Positions 43,616 through 51,411 of a stretch of 60,362 nucleotides of DNA are shown here, one piece after another. The notes beneath the pieces were generated by a model that saw only the letters and a program-made list of their open reading frames with translations, did no database searches and was not told where the DNA came from. The position numbers and the translations under genes are program-made. This DNA is from Streptomyces lateritius. Its GTDB lineage: Bacteria > Actinomycetota > Actinomycetes > Streptomycetales > Streptomycetaceae. How positions within the stretch are numbered: position 1 is the first letter of the stretch; each line of letters begins with the position of its first letter. The stretch covers positions 1-60,362 of the forward strand of contig NZ_BMTO01000001.1 of the NCBI RefSeq assembly GCF_014649715.1, written 5' to 3'.

Positions 43616-44842
43616 ATGCGTCATTTCGGGCACATCCCGTCCGCTTCGCGGGCCGGGTTGTTCCACCAGGAGCCGGCCGAGTTCACGTCCGACTCGCCGG
43701 CGAGCACGCTCGCCGTGGCCCTGGGGGCCACGCTCTACAGCCCGGCCACCCGGCCGCGGCTCGCCGACGACGTGCGCAAACAGGCCGCACGCGGGGTCGT
43801 CTCCATGGTGCTCTGCCTGGAGGACTCCATCGCCGACGCCGACGTGGAGGCCGCCGAGGCCAACCTCGTCCGCCAGTTCGCCGCCCTGGCGGCGGGCGCG
43901 GGCGCCGGCGTGGAGGTCCGCCCGGGCGCCGGCCCGCGCGTGGAGGTCGGCGCGGAGACGCCCCTGGATGTGCCCCTCCTCTTCATCCGGGTCCGGGAGC
44001 CCCGTCAGATCACCGATCTGGTCGCGCGCCTCGGCGACACCGTCCACCTCCTCTCCGGCTTCGTCCTGCCGAAGTTCACCGAGCGGCGCGGCCACGCCTT
44101 CCTGGAGGCGCTTACCGCCGCCGAGAGGGCCTGCGGACGACGGCTCTTCGCCATGCCCGTTCTCGAGTCGCCCGAGCTGCTGCACCTGGAGACCCGCGCC
44201 GAGACCCTCGCCGGCATCGCCGCGACCGTGGACAAGTACCGCGACCGGGTCCTCGCCCTGCGACTCGGCGTCACCGACTTCTGCTCCGCCTACGGCCTGC
44301 GACGCTCACCCGACATGACGGCCTACGACGTCCAGCTCGTCGCCCATGCCATCGCGGACGTCGTCAACGTCCTCGGCCGCTCCGACGGCACCGGCTTCAC
44401 CATCACCGGGCCGGTCTGGGAGTACTTCCGGCTCGGCGAGCGCATGTTCAAGCCACAGCTGCGCCGCAGCCCCTTCCTGGAGGGCCGCGCGGAGGACCTG
44501 CGTACCGCACTCATCGAGCGCGACCTCGACGGGCTGCTGCGCGAGATCGAACTCGACCGGGCCAACGGCCTGCTCGGCAAGACCTGCATCCACCCCACCC
44601 ATGTGGTGCCGGTGCACGCCCTCTCCGTGGTCAGCCACGAGGAGTACAGCGACGCCCAGGACATCCTGCGGCCGGAACGGGGCGGCGGCGGAGTGCTGCG
44701 CTCCGCGTACACGAACAAGATGAACGAAGTGAAGCCGCACCGCGCGTGGGCCGAGCGGACCCTGCTGCGCGCAGAGGTCTTCGGCGTCGCCAAGGAGGAC
44801 GTCGGCTTCGTGGATCTGCTCACCGCCGGACTGGCCGGCTGA
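43616..44842 (+). CDS. HpcH/HpaI aldolase/citrate lyase-like enzyme of the Ter module
   Basis: A 408-residue TIM-barrel enzyme of the citrate lyase beta/HpcH family. Visible are LGATLYSPATRP near the N-terminus, the acidic metal-binding VLCLEDSIAD, the Arg in FIRVREP, FVLPKFTERRG, the second acidic site in MPVLESPELL and GKTCIHPTHV, where the family substrate loop lies. The start is the ATG at 43616 with GGGGGA upstream. It is the first gene of the proposed nucleoside-like metabolite branch of Ter systems, followed after 18 bp by the phosphoribosyltransferase gene. The true substrate is unknown. Confidence 0.85.
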   Translation: MRHFGHIPSASRAGLFHQEPAEFTSDSPASTLAVALGATLYSPATRPRLADDVRKQAARGVVSMVLCLEDSIADADVEAAEANLVRQFAALAAGAGAGVEVRPGAGPRVEVGAETPLDVPLLFIRVREPRQITDLVARLGDTVHLLSGFVLPKFTERRGHAFLEALTAAERACGRRLFAMPVLESPELLHLETRAETLAGIAATVDKYRDRVLALRLGVTDFCSAYGLRRSPDMTAYDVQLVAHAIADVVNVLGRSDGTGFTITGPVWEYFRLGERMFKPQLRRSPFLEGRAEDLRTALIERDLDGLLREIELDRANGLLGKTCIHPTHVVPVHALSVVSHEEYSDAQDILRPERGGGGVLRSAYTNKMNEVKPHRAWAERTLLRAEVFGVAKEDVGFVDLLTAGLAG

Positions 44843-44860
44843 CGGAAGGTGAATCGGAAC

Positions 44861-47638
44861 GTGGTGTGGTCGGGAACGTGGGTCGCTGAGCGGCTCGGCG
44901 TCGAACTGAACGGCGACGAGCGGCTTCCGGGCCTGCTGGGCCTCGCACTGCGCCGCAATCCGAGGCGGGCGCATCTGCTGGTCTCCAACGTGCTGGGCAA
45001 GCACGTGCCGCAGCGCCCGTCGGTGGTCCGCGGCGCGGGGTACGACCTGGGCGTACGGGTACGGGAGCTGCTCGGCGACGAGGAGGCCGCCCGTGCCGTC
45101 GTCCTCGGGTACGCGGAGACGGCGACCGGCCTCGGCCACAGCGTCGCGGACGGAGTGGGCCTCGCGCCCTATCTGCACTCCACGCGCCGGCCCGTGGCGG
45201 GCGTCGCCCCCGCCGGGGGCTTCGAGGAGTCCCACTCGCACGCCACCTCGCACCTGCTCCTCCCGGAGGACCCGAGACTGCTGGCCGGCGAGGGGCCGCT
45301 GGTCCTGGTCGACGACGAGTTCTCCACCGGGAACACCGTCCTCAACACCATCCGCGACCTGCACGAACGCTACCCGCGGAGCCGGTACGTGATCGTCGCC
45401 CTGGTCGATATGCGCACCCCCGAGGACCGCGCCCGGCTCACCGCCTTCGCGGCGGAGATCGGCGCCCGGGTCGACCTCCTGACGATGGCGGCCGGCACGG
45501 TCGCCCTGCCGGCCGACGTCCTGCAGAAGGGCCGGGAACTGGTGGCCCGCTACGAATCGGAAGCGACAACCGCCTCGGCGGGCCCCGCGGCGGCCGACCT
45601 GACGAGCCCCGGCGTGGCGGCCCTGGCGGGTCCCGCGCTGACGGGCCTGCCGGCCCCCGATGATCCGGCCGCGGGTGCGGGCGTGGCGGCCCTGGCGGGT
45701 CCCGCGCTGACGCGGCCGTCGGCCCCCGGCGGTCCGGCCGCAGCCGATCCGGCGGCGGTCCCCCGCGGTCCCGCCGTGACCGGCCCGGCCACGGCCTCCG
45801 GCGGCCTCGGCGTGCCCGCGCCCCGGGCGCCTCGCGACAAGCCCGTACGCGTCCCTCTGGACTGGCCCGAGGGCGTTCCGGACGGCGGGCGCCACGGCTT
45901 CACGCCCGAGCACCGGGCCCGCCTGGAGGCAGCCTTGCCGGACATGGCGGCGCGGCTCGCCGAGGCGCTGCGCCCCGCGGGACCCCGCGTCCTCGTCCTC
46001 GGCTTCGAGGAGCTGATGTACGCGCCCCTGCGGCTCGGCACCGAGCTGGAGCTGGCCGGTCTGGACGTCTCGTACTCCACCACCACCCGCTCGCCCGTCC
46101 TCGCCGTCGACGACCCCGGCTACGCCATACGCACCCGGCTCGTCTTCCCGGCGCACGACACGCCCGCCGACGGGCCGGGCGAGCGGTACGCCTACAACGT
46201 CGCCGGAGCCGGCTTCGACGCGGTCGTCGCCGTCGTCGACTCGGCCGCCGACACCCCCGAGCTCCATGCCCCCGACGGCTTGCTCGCCCAGCTCGCGGCA
46301 CACGTCCCGCACGTGGTCCTGGCCGTCGTCCCGAGCTATGTCCCGAGCCCCGCCGTGGACTCCGTCCCGAGCCCCGCCCTGGGAGTCCCGAGCCCCGCCG
46401 TGGACTCCGTCCCGAGCGCCGTCCCCCGTAACCACCTCCCCGCTCCCGCCACCGAAGCTCCCGAAAGGAGCTCCATGCTGCCCGAGCCCCTCCGCGGCCC
46501 CGCCTTCTCCTCGTACGCTCCCGACGAGGTCGGCTGGTTGCTCCAGGACCTCTCGGACGTCGAGCTGGAGGCCCCGACCGAGGAGCGCGAGGAGGCCATC
46601 CAGAGCGGCGGCGCCCACTACGCGGAGTCCCTGCCGGTCGAGTACCAGCCCAGCGCCCAGTACCAGGAGCTCTTCCACGCGGCCCTGGCCACCTCCTCCG
46701 CCCGCATCGCCCGCGCCGTCGGCACCGTCACCGAGACCGTCCTCGCCGAGCGGGCCGGACGCCGCCCCGTCCTTGTCTCCCTCGCCCGCGCCGGCACGCC
46801 CGTCGGCGTCCTGATGCGCCGCTGGGCGCAGGCCCGCCACGGACTCGACCTGCCCCACTACGCCGTCTCCATCGTGCGTGGCCGCGGCATCGACGCCAAC
46901 GCGCTGCGCTGGCTCGCCGCCCACCACGACCCGGCCGACGTCGTCTTCGTCGACGGCTGGACCGGCAAGGGCGCCATCACCCGCGAACTCACCGACGCGA
47001 TCGAGGAGTTCGAGGCGAAGGAGGGCATCACCGGCTTCGTCGCGGAGATCGCCGTCCTCGCCGACCCCGGCTCGTGCGTGCGCACCTACGGCACCCGCGA
47101 GGACTTCCTCATCCCGTCCGCGTGCCTCAACTCCACCGTGTCCGGGCTGATATCGCGTACGGTCCTGCGGGCCGACCTCGTCGGCCCCGACGACTTCCAC
47201 GGTGGCAAGTTCTACCGCGAGCTGGCCGGCTCCGACGTGTCCAACGACTTCCTCGACGCCGTCGCCGCCCGCTTCGACGAGGTGGGCGCGGCCGTCGACA
47301 CCGAGGTCAAGGAGCTCCTCGCCGCCGACCGCACCCCCACCTGGGAGGGCTGGGCGGCAGTCGAGCGGATCAGCGAGGAGTACGGCATCCACGACGTCAA
47401 CCTGGTCAAGCCGGGCGTCGGCGAGACCACCAGGGTCCTGCTGCGACGCGTACCCTGGAAGATCCTCGCGCAGCGGGGCGCGGGCGCCGACCTCGCCCAC
47501 GTACGCCTCCTGGCCGAACAGCGCGGGGTGCCCGTCGAGGAGGTCGACGAACTCCCGTACACCTGCGTCGGACTGATCCACCCTCAGTACACACGGGGCG
47601 CCACGGGCGCCGACGGGAAGGCGGTGATCTCCCAGTGA
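44861..47638 (+). CDS. Fused phosphoribosyltransferase-TRSP-StiP protein of the Ter module
   Basis: A single open frame of about 925 codons that joins what I know as two separate Ter-cluster proteins. Residues 1-235 are a phosphoribosyltransferase with the PRPP loop LVLVDDEFSTGNTV (about 148-160). Residues 236-326 are an Ala/Pro linker with a 23-residue duplication. Residues 327-488 are a TRSP-type domain (VLVLGFEELMYAPL). Residues 490-538 are a second linker of VPSPAVDS-type repeats. Residues 539-925 are a complete StiP cysteine protease-like domain (GRRPVLVSLARAGTPVGV; DFLIPSACLNSTVSGLISRT). A ribosome site and ATG survive at the StiP start. The start GTG 44861 has GGAAGG 6 nt upstream; a GTG four codons earlier is in frame. 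It overlaps the HAD gene by 4 nt. Confidence 0.85.
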   Translation: MVWSGTWVAERLGVELNGDERLPGLLGLALRRNPRRAHLLVSNVLGKHVPQRPSVVRGAGYDLGVRVRELLGDEEAARAVVLGYAETATGLGHSVADGVGLAPYLHSTRRPVAGVAPAGGFEESHSHATSHLLLPEDPRLLAGEGPLVLVDDEFSTGNTVLNTIRDLHERYPRSRYVIVALVDMRTPEDRARLTAFAAEIGARVDLLTMAAGTVALPADVLQKGRELVARYESEATTASAGPAAADLTSPGVAALAGPALTGLPAPDDPAAGAGVAALAGPALTRPSAPGGPAAADPAAVPRGPAVTGPATASGGLGVPAPRAPRDKPVRVPLDWPEGVPDGGRHGFTPEHRARLEAALPDMAARLAEALRPAGPRVLVLGFEELMYAPLRLGTELELAGLDVSYSTTTRSPVLAVDDPGYAIRTRLVFPAHDTPADGPGERYAYNVAGAGFDAVVAVVDSAADTPELHAPDGLLAQLAAHVPHVVLAVVPSYVPSPAVDSVPSPALGVPSPAVDSVPSAVPRNHLPAPATEAPERSSMLPEPLRGPAFSSYAPDEVGWLLQDLSDVELEAPTEEREEAIQSGGAHYAESLPVEYQPSAQYQELFHAALATSSARIARAVGTVTETVLAERAGRRPVLVSLARAGTPVGVLMRRWAQARHGLDLPHYAVSIVRGRGIDANALRWLAAHHDPADVVFVDGWTGKGAITRELTDAIEEFEAKEGITGFVAEIAVLADPGSCVRTYGTREDFLIPSACLNSTVSGLISRTVLRADLVGPDDFHGGKFYRELAGSDVSNDFLDAVAARFDEVGAAVDTEVKELLAADRTPTWEGWAAVERISEEYGIHDVNLVKPGVGETTRVLLRRVPWKILAQRGAGADLAHVRLLAEQRGVPVEEVDELPYTCVGLIHPQYTRGATGADGKAVISQ
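45611..45748. repeat. 69-bp tandem duplication inside the PRTase-TRSP linker
   Basis: Two 69-bp units (45611-45679 and 45680-45748). The first 33 bp of each are identical (GVAALAGPALT) and the rest diverged. In-frame, so linker length can vary without loss of the protein. Confidence 0.9.
46328..46420. repeat. GTCCCGAGC repeat array in the TRSP-StiP junction
   Basis: GTCCCGAGC recurs at 46328, 46340, 46364, 46385 and 46409 in units of 12, 24, 21, 24 and 12 bp, encoding VPS(P)-rich linker. It lies exactly where the stop codon of a separate upstream gene would be expected. Confidence 0.9.
46463..46477 (+). promoter_or_regulatory. Internal ribosome site and start codon for StiP
   Basis: GAAAGGAG (46463-46470), CTCC, then ATG (46475-46477), in frame with the 925-codon frame. 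The residues after this ATG (MLPEPLRGPAFSSYA) match a typical StiP N-terminus. Confidence 0.7.
46475..47638 (+). CDS. StiP-type protein from internal start (alternative product)
   Basis: If translation also begins at the internal ATG, a free 387-residue StiP protein is made in addition to the fusion. The domain is a PRTase-like fold with the proposed Cys in PSACLNST and a C-terminal segment RVPWKILAQRGAGADLAHV that fits the nucleotide- or RNA-binding part. StiP proteins are annotated as cysteine proteases by homology, while computational work on Ter systems placed them in a nucleoside-like biosynthesis route. In other genomes, as I recall, this is a separate gene with its own ribosome site, just as preserved here. 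Confidence 0.6.
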   Translation: MLPEPLRGPAFSSYAPDEVGWLLQDLSDVELEAPTEEREEAIQSGGAHYAESLPVEYQPSAQYQELFHAALATSSARIARAVGTVTETVLAERAGRRPVLVSLARAGTPVGVLMRRWAQARHGLDLPHYAVSIVRGRGIDANALRWLAAHHDPADVVFVDGWTGKGAITRELTDAIEEFEAKEGITGFVAEIAVLADPGSCVRTYGTREDFLIPSACLNSTVSGLISRTVLRADLVGPDDFHGGKFYRELAGSDVSNDFLDAVAARFDEVGAAVDTEVKELLAADRTPTWEGWAAVERISEEYGIHDVNLVKPGVGETTRVLLRRVPWKILAQRGAGADLAHVRLLAEQRGVPVEEVDELPYTCVGLIHPQYTRGATGADGKAVISQ

Positions 47639-48576
47639 GCACCACCACCGTGATGGTCGCGAGCGACCTCGACCGTACGCTCATCTACTCGTCCGCCGCG
47701 CTCGCGCTCGGCATGCCCGACGCGCAGGCGCCGCGGCTGCTCAGCGTCGAGGTGCACGAGAGCAAGCCGCTCTCCTACCTGACCGAGGACGCGGCCGCGC
47801 TCCTGGAGGAGCTGACCGCCGAGGCCGTCTTCGTCCCGACCACGACCCGTACGCGCAAGCAGTACCAGCGCATCCAACTCCCCGGCCGGGAACCGAAGTA
47901 CGCGATCTGCGCCAACGGCGGGCATCTGCTCGTCGACGGCGTCAGCGACCAGGACTGGCACGAGAGCGTGGTCCGCCGGCTCGCCGACGAGTGCGCGCCG
48001 CTCGCGGAGATCCGCGCCTACTTCACCGCGACCACCGACCTGTCCTGGGTGCGCAAGCACCGGGTGGCAGAGGATCTCTTCGCGTACCTGGTGGTCGAGC
48101 GCGAGCGGCTGCCGGAGGAGTGGCTCAAGCGGTTCGGCGAGTGGGCGGAGGACCGCGGCTGGACGGTCTCGCTCCAGGGCCGCAAGGTGTACGCCGTGCC
48201 GAAGCCGCTCACGAAGAGCGCGGCGATGCGGGAGGTGGCCCGCCGCTGCGGCGCCGGCCTGACTCTGGCGGCGGGGGACTCGCTCCTCGATGCGGACCTC
48301 CTCCTCGCCGCCGACCGCGCCTGGCGGCCCGGTCACGGCGAGCTGGCCGACACCCAGTGGACGGCTCCGCACCTGGACGTACTCGCCGAGCGGGGTGTGG
48401 CGGCGGGTGAGGAGATCCTGCGCCGCTTCCTGGGCTCGGTACGGGATCACCGCGCGTCGGTACCGGCCCAGGCCGGGCCCGGCGTCACGGTCCCGGTTCT
48501 GGGCGCGGTCCCGACGCCGGTGTCGACGCCGGAGGCCGCGCTCGGCGGCTCGGCGCCGCTGCCCGGCCCGGCCTGA
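47635..48576 (+). CDS. HAD-superfamily phosphatase of the Ter module
   Basis: A 313-residue haloacid dehalogenase-type hydrolase, Cof-like. Motif I is VASDLDRTLIYSS (nucleophile Asp about residue 10), motif II lies in VPTTTRTRKQY, motif III Lys is in KPLTKSAAM and motif IV in LAAGDSLLDADLL. The C-terminal 45 residues are Pro/Val/Ala-rich and apparently disordered. It starts with GTG inside a GTGA overlap with the StiP stop, so it is translationally coupled. It would dephosphorylate a product of the PRTase/aldolase steps; the metabolite itself is hypothetical. Confidence 0.88.
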   Translation: MSTTTVMVASDLDRTLIYSSAALALGMPDAQAPRLLSVEVHESKPLSYLTEDAAALLEELTAEAVFVPTTTRTRKQYQRIQLPGREPKYAICANGGHLLVDGVSDQDWHESVVRRLADECAPLAEIRAYFTATTDLSWVRKHRVAEDLFAYLVVERERLPEEWLKRFGEWAEDRGWTVSLQGRKVYAVPKPLTKSAAMREVARRCGAGLTLAAGDSLLDADLLLAADRAWRPGHGELADTQWTAPHLDVLAERGVAAGEEILRRFLGSVRDHRASVPAQAGPGVTVPVLGAVPTPVSTPEAALGGSAPLPGPA

Positions 48577-48609
48577 CCTGCCCGGGTCTGAGCCTGAGGC
48601 TGAGCGGCG

Positions 48610-48837
48610 TCAGCCGCAGCAGCCGCCGCCGCAGCAGCCACCTCCACCGCCGCCTGCGCCCCCACCGCGGCTCGCGGCGGTGGGGGCCGCCGTACCGCCG
48701 ACCGCGACGGCCGAGAGCAGCTTGACGGTGTCGTCGTGGCCCTCGGGGCAGGCGGCCGGGGCGGAGGACTCGGCCATGGGGCGGTTGAGTTCGAACGTGT
48801 CGCCGCAGATCCGGCAGCGGTATTCGTAACGAGGCAT
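48610..48837 (-). CDS. FmdB-family zinc ribbon protein with Gly/Cys tail
   Basis: A 75-residue protein. The N-terminal FmdB zinc ribbon is PRYEYRCRICGDTFE with the second Cys ligand in AACPEGHDD (C-x2-C...C-x2-H/D type). The C-terminal 20 residues are almost only Gly and Cys (four Cys in CCGGGCCG), giving two possible metal-binding pairs. The start is the ATG at 48837; an earlier in-frame ATG adds eight residues. It is convergent with the HAD gene. The family is a predicted regulator and the function is unknown. Confidence 0.85.
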   Translation of the reverse strand: MPRYEYRCRICGDTFELNRPMAESSAPAACPEGHDDTVKLLSAVAVGGTAAPTAASRGGGAGGGGGGCCGGGCCG

Positions 48838-48930
48838 GCCCACCAGGCTAACGGGCGGCACAAGGCCGGTGGGCGGCGCGAGTCGAGCCCGTGCGGCGCC
48901 GACGTACGACGGCGGGCGTGCGGCGGGCGG

Positions 48931-50256
48931 CTAGCGGCCGGCGCGGGCCTTGCCCCCGCCCCGCTCCTCCCGGATCTCCTCGACGACGTGGGCGGCGGTG
49001 GCGCGGATCGCCTCCAGCTCGACGAGGAAGTGCCAGTAGTCGGGGTGGCGCCCGCTGTCGAGCGCGGCGATCGCCCGGTCGAGCCGCCCCACCGCGTCGT
49101 CGAGGGGGCGGGCATGACGCGGGTCGGGGGTGGTGCGGCCCGCCATGGCGAGACGCTGGGCGTCGCGGATCGCGAACCGCGCGCGGTCGGTCTCCTGCCG
49201 CGGATCCTTGGCGACGGCGTCGAGACGCCGGAGCCGGTCCCCGGCGGCGGAGACGGCCTCGTCGGTGGCGTTGAGCAGGGAGCGTGCGGTGGTGAGGAGG
49301 CTGGTGGCGTCGGGCCAGCGCTGCTCGGCGCGGGCCTTGGCGGCCTCGTGGAGCCTTTCCTCGGCCTGGTGGACGCTGTGGGCGGCCTGTTCCGGAACGT
49401 GCTGGAGGTCCTGCCAGCAGGCGGCGGAGAAACGGCGCCGGAGTTCGGACAGGACGGGTTCGACCGCCCCGGCCCGGGTGGTGAGCGCCTCGGCGCGGGT
49501 GCGGAGGGAGACCAGGCGCTTGTCGATCTCGGCGGCACGCTCGGGCAGCCGCTCGGCCTCGACGCGGACGGCCTCGGCGTCCCGCACGACCTGGTCGGCG
49601 CGCTGCAGGGTCTCGGCGACGCCATGACGGCCGGCCCCTTCGTTGAGCCTGGTCAGCTCGGGCCCGAGGGCGGCGAGACGGGCGGCGAGATCATCTGCTC
49701 TCAGACCGGACTGGCGCACCGTGTCGAGAGCGGTGCTCGCGCTCCGGAGCGCCTGGCGCGCACGCTCGACGGCGGGGGCGAGCCGGGCGAGCTGTGTCTC
49801 GGCCTTGTCGAGCAGCGGCCCGAGCCCCTGTGCGAACCGGTCCAGCTCCCCCTTGACCCGTACGAGCTCGTCCTTGGCGCGCGTCAACTCGGTCCGGGCC
49901 CGGTTGGCCGTGGCCCCGTCCAGCTCGTCCCGGTCGAGATCGTGCGCGTCGACGGCGGTGATGTAGGCGTGGCTGACCTCGTCGATCCGCTGCCCCAGGG
50001 CCGCGAAGCCGTCGACGGCGCGGCGGGCACCGGGCGAGTCGTCGACGGCCGTGATCGTCTCGATGGAGAGGCGCAGGTCCCGCTGGGCGGTGTCGAGTTC
50101 GTAGAAGGCGGCGGCGGCATCGTCCTTCGCGGCCTGCGCTTCGGCCCGCTGACTCTCCCCCCGGCCGCCGAACCAGCGTCGCGTACCGCCGCCGGCGAAG
50201 GCGGCTGGGACGAGGGCGAGGCCGAGGAGCGGAAGCGCGAGCGCGAGCCGCAGCAT
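48931..50256 (-). CDS. Exported or membrane-anchored coiled-coil protein, unknown function
   Basis: A 441-residue protein. The N-terminal hydrophobic segment (LRLALALPLLGLALVPAAFAGG, residues about 2-23; shown in part LALALPLLGLAL) is a signal peptide or anchor. The rest is almost wholly helical and rich in Ala, Arg, Glu, Leu and Asp with heptad spacing, so one long coiled coil from about 40 to 420. One Cys occurs in FSAACWQDLQHVPEQ, a segment conserved-looking against its background. No named domain is recognised; some relatives have an N-terminal TPM domain that is absent here. The start is the ATG at 50256; the frame extends upstream without support. Confidence 0.75.
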   Translation of the reverse strand: MLRLALALPLLGLALVPAAFAGGGTRRWFGGRGESQRAEAQAAKDDAAAAFYELDTAQRDLRLSIETITAVDDSPGARRAVDGFAALGQRIDEVSHAYITAVDAHDLDRDELDGATANRARTELTRAKDELVRVKGELDRFAQGLGPLLDKAETQLARLAPAVERARQALRSASTALDTVRQSGLRADDLAARLAALGPELTRLNEGAGRHGVAETLQRADQVVRDAEAVRVEAERLPERAAEIDKRLVSLRTRAEALTTRAGAVEPVLSELRRRFSAACWQDLQHVPEQAAHSVHQAEERLHEAAKARAEQRWPDATSLLTTARSLLNATDEAVSAAGDRLRRLDAVAKDPRQETDRARFAIRDAQRLAMAGRTTPDPRHARPLDDAVGRLDRAIAALDSGRHPDYWHFLVELEAIRATAAHVVEEIREERGGGKARAGR

Positions 50257-50365
50257 GGACGTGCCCCTTGCGTGAGTCGCCGCCACGTCCCTCTCCCGTG
50301 CTGTGATCGCCGCGCTGCCCGGTCGGTTCATTCTCCCACCAGGTAGAGACGAACACACCGGCCCT

Positions 50366-51133
50366 TTAGTTCGCGTTGCGGACGACGACTTCCCCGTTGT
50401 CGCTGCGCGCGGTCACGACATGGGCGCTGCCCTTCCGGGTCGGCACGTCGATCCTGACCTCGCCGTTGTCGCTGCGCCCGTCGACGTCGTACGAGGCCTT
50501 GGGCAGGGCGATGTCGATCTCGCCGTTGTCGCTGACGGCCTCCACCCGGCGCGGCACGGCGCTCAGCGAGAGCCGTACGGCCCCGTTGTCGGAACGCGCG
50601 ACGACCTGCCCGGACGTGGTGCCGCCCTCCACGACGACCTCGCCGTTCCCGCTGGTGAGATCGAGGGCGCCGGAGGCGTTGCGCACGACGACGTCGCCGT
50701 TGTCGGACCGTATCTTCAGGGCGGTGTCGAAGCCGTCGGCCGTCACCTTCCCGTTGTCGTCCTCCACGGTGACGGCGACCCCTCGGGGCACCTGGATCCG
50801 GTGGACGGAGTCGCAGTCGCTCGCCACGGCGTCGCACTCCACCCGCAGCGTGAGCCGCCCGTCCTCCAGCTTCCAGACGGCATCGGGCCCGTCCCCCATG
50901 AACACCCACCCGTCGACCTGCCGGGCGATCCGCACGTCCTTGATGTCGGCGGGCACGATCTCCAGCTCGGAATTGTCGGCATCGATCGTGAGCACACCCC
51001 CGGAGAAGGCGAACGCCTTCTTCTCCACGGGCGCCCCCTCGACATCCGCACCCCCGCACCCCCCGACCCCAAGTGCGACGACGGCGACCCCGCCGAAGGC
51101 GAGGAGCGTGCGGATCCGACGACGAGTGCCCAT
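50366..51133 (-). CDS. DUF4097-type beta-helix lipoprotein
   Basis: A 255-residue predicted lipoprotein (lipobox VGGC, Cys about residue 26). The mature part is a DUF4097/adhesin-like right-handed beta structure: SDNG or equivalent turns recur about every 18-20 residues (EDDNGKV, RSDNGDV, SGNGEV, RSDNGAV, VSDNGEI, GRSDNGEV, RSDNGEV). Two Cys in RVECDAVASDCDS may form a disulfide. The start is the ATG at 51133; a TTG three codons earlier is possible. The protein probably sits on the outer face of the membrane. It is upstream of the tRNA-Val gene on the opposite strand. Confidence 0.85.
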   Translation of the reverse strand: MGTRRRIRTLLAFGGVAVVALGVGGCGGADVEGAPVEKKAFAFSGGVLTIDADNSELEIVPADIKDVRIARQVDGWVFMGDGPDAVWKLEDGRLTLRVECDAVASDCDSVHRIQVPRGVAVTVEDDNGKVTADGFDTALKIRSDNGDVVVRNASGALDLTSGNGEVVVEGGTTSGQVVARSDNGAVRLSLSAVPRRVEAVSDNGEIDIALPKASYDVDGRSDNGEVRIDVPTRKGSAHVVTARSDNGEVVVRNAN

Positions 51134-51297
51134 GACGATCAATCCCCCAGGTGAACCGCTGACAGTCCCCCCAAGCTACGGCGCCCCCTCACCGACCCAC
51201 GATCCGGCGGCCCACCGTCCCGGGGTGGGGCTACCCCCCGGGAGCATCGGTTTGCGGGACCCACCCATGGGCCATGTACGCTGTTGCCTCATTCCAC

Positions 51298-51372
51298 GGG
51301 TGCGTAGCTCAGGGGTAGAGCGCTGCTCTTACAAAGCAGATGTCGGCGGTTCGAAACCGTCCGCGCCCACCA
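51298..51372 (+). tRNA. tRNA-Val(TAC)
   Basis: A complete cloverleaf. Acceptor arm GGGTGCG pairs with CGCGCCC (one G-U), followed by A and an encoded CCA. D arm is GCTC/GAGC, anticodon arm CTGCT/AGCAG with loop CTTACAA (anticodon TAC, Val), and T arm GGCGG/CCGTC with TTCGAAA. It is likely the attachment gene of the element to the right. TTGCGG (51252) and a TACG-containing box near 51277 could be its promoter. Confidence 0.95.
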
Positions 51373-51376
51373 GTGC

Positions 51377-51411
51377 AAAGGCCCCCGCAGCTCACCGCTG
51401 CGGGGGCCTTT
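51377..51411 (+). terminator. Terminator of tRNA-Val
   Basis: AAAGGCCCCCGCAG (51377-51390) pairs perfectly over 14 bp with its complement at 51398-51411, directly after the tRNA. Confidence 0.9.

Noticed and set aside
44306..47581. A frame of about 1091 codons antisense to the aldolase and PRTase-StiP genes
   Set aside because: Shadow frame with Asp/Gly/Val/Arg bias; the plus strand carries all recognisable domains.
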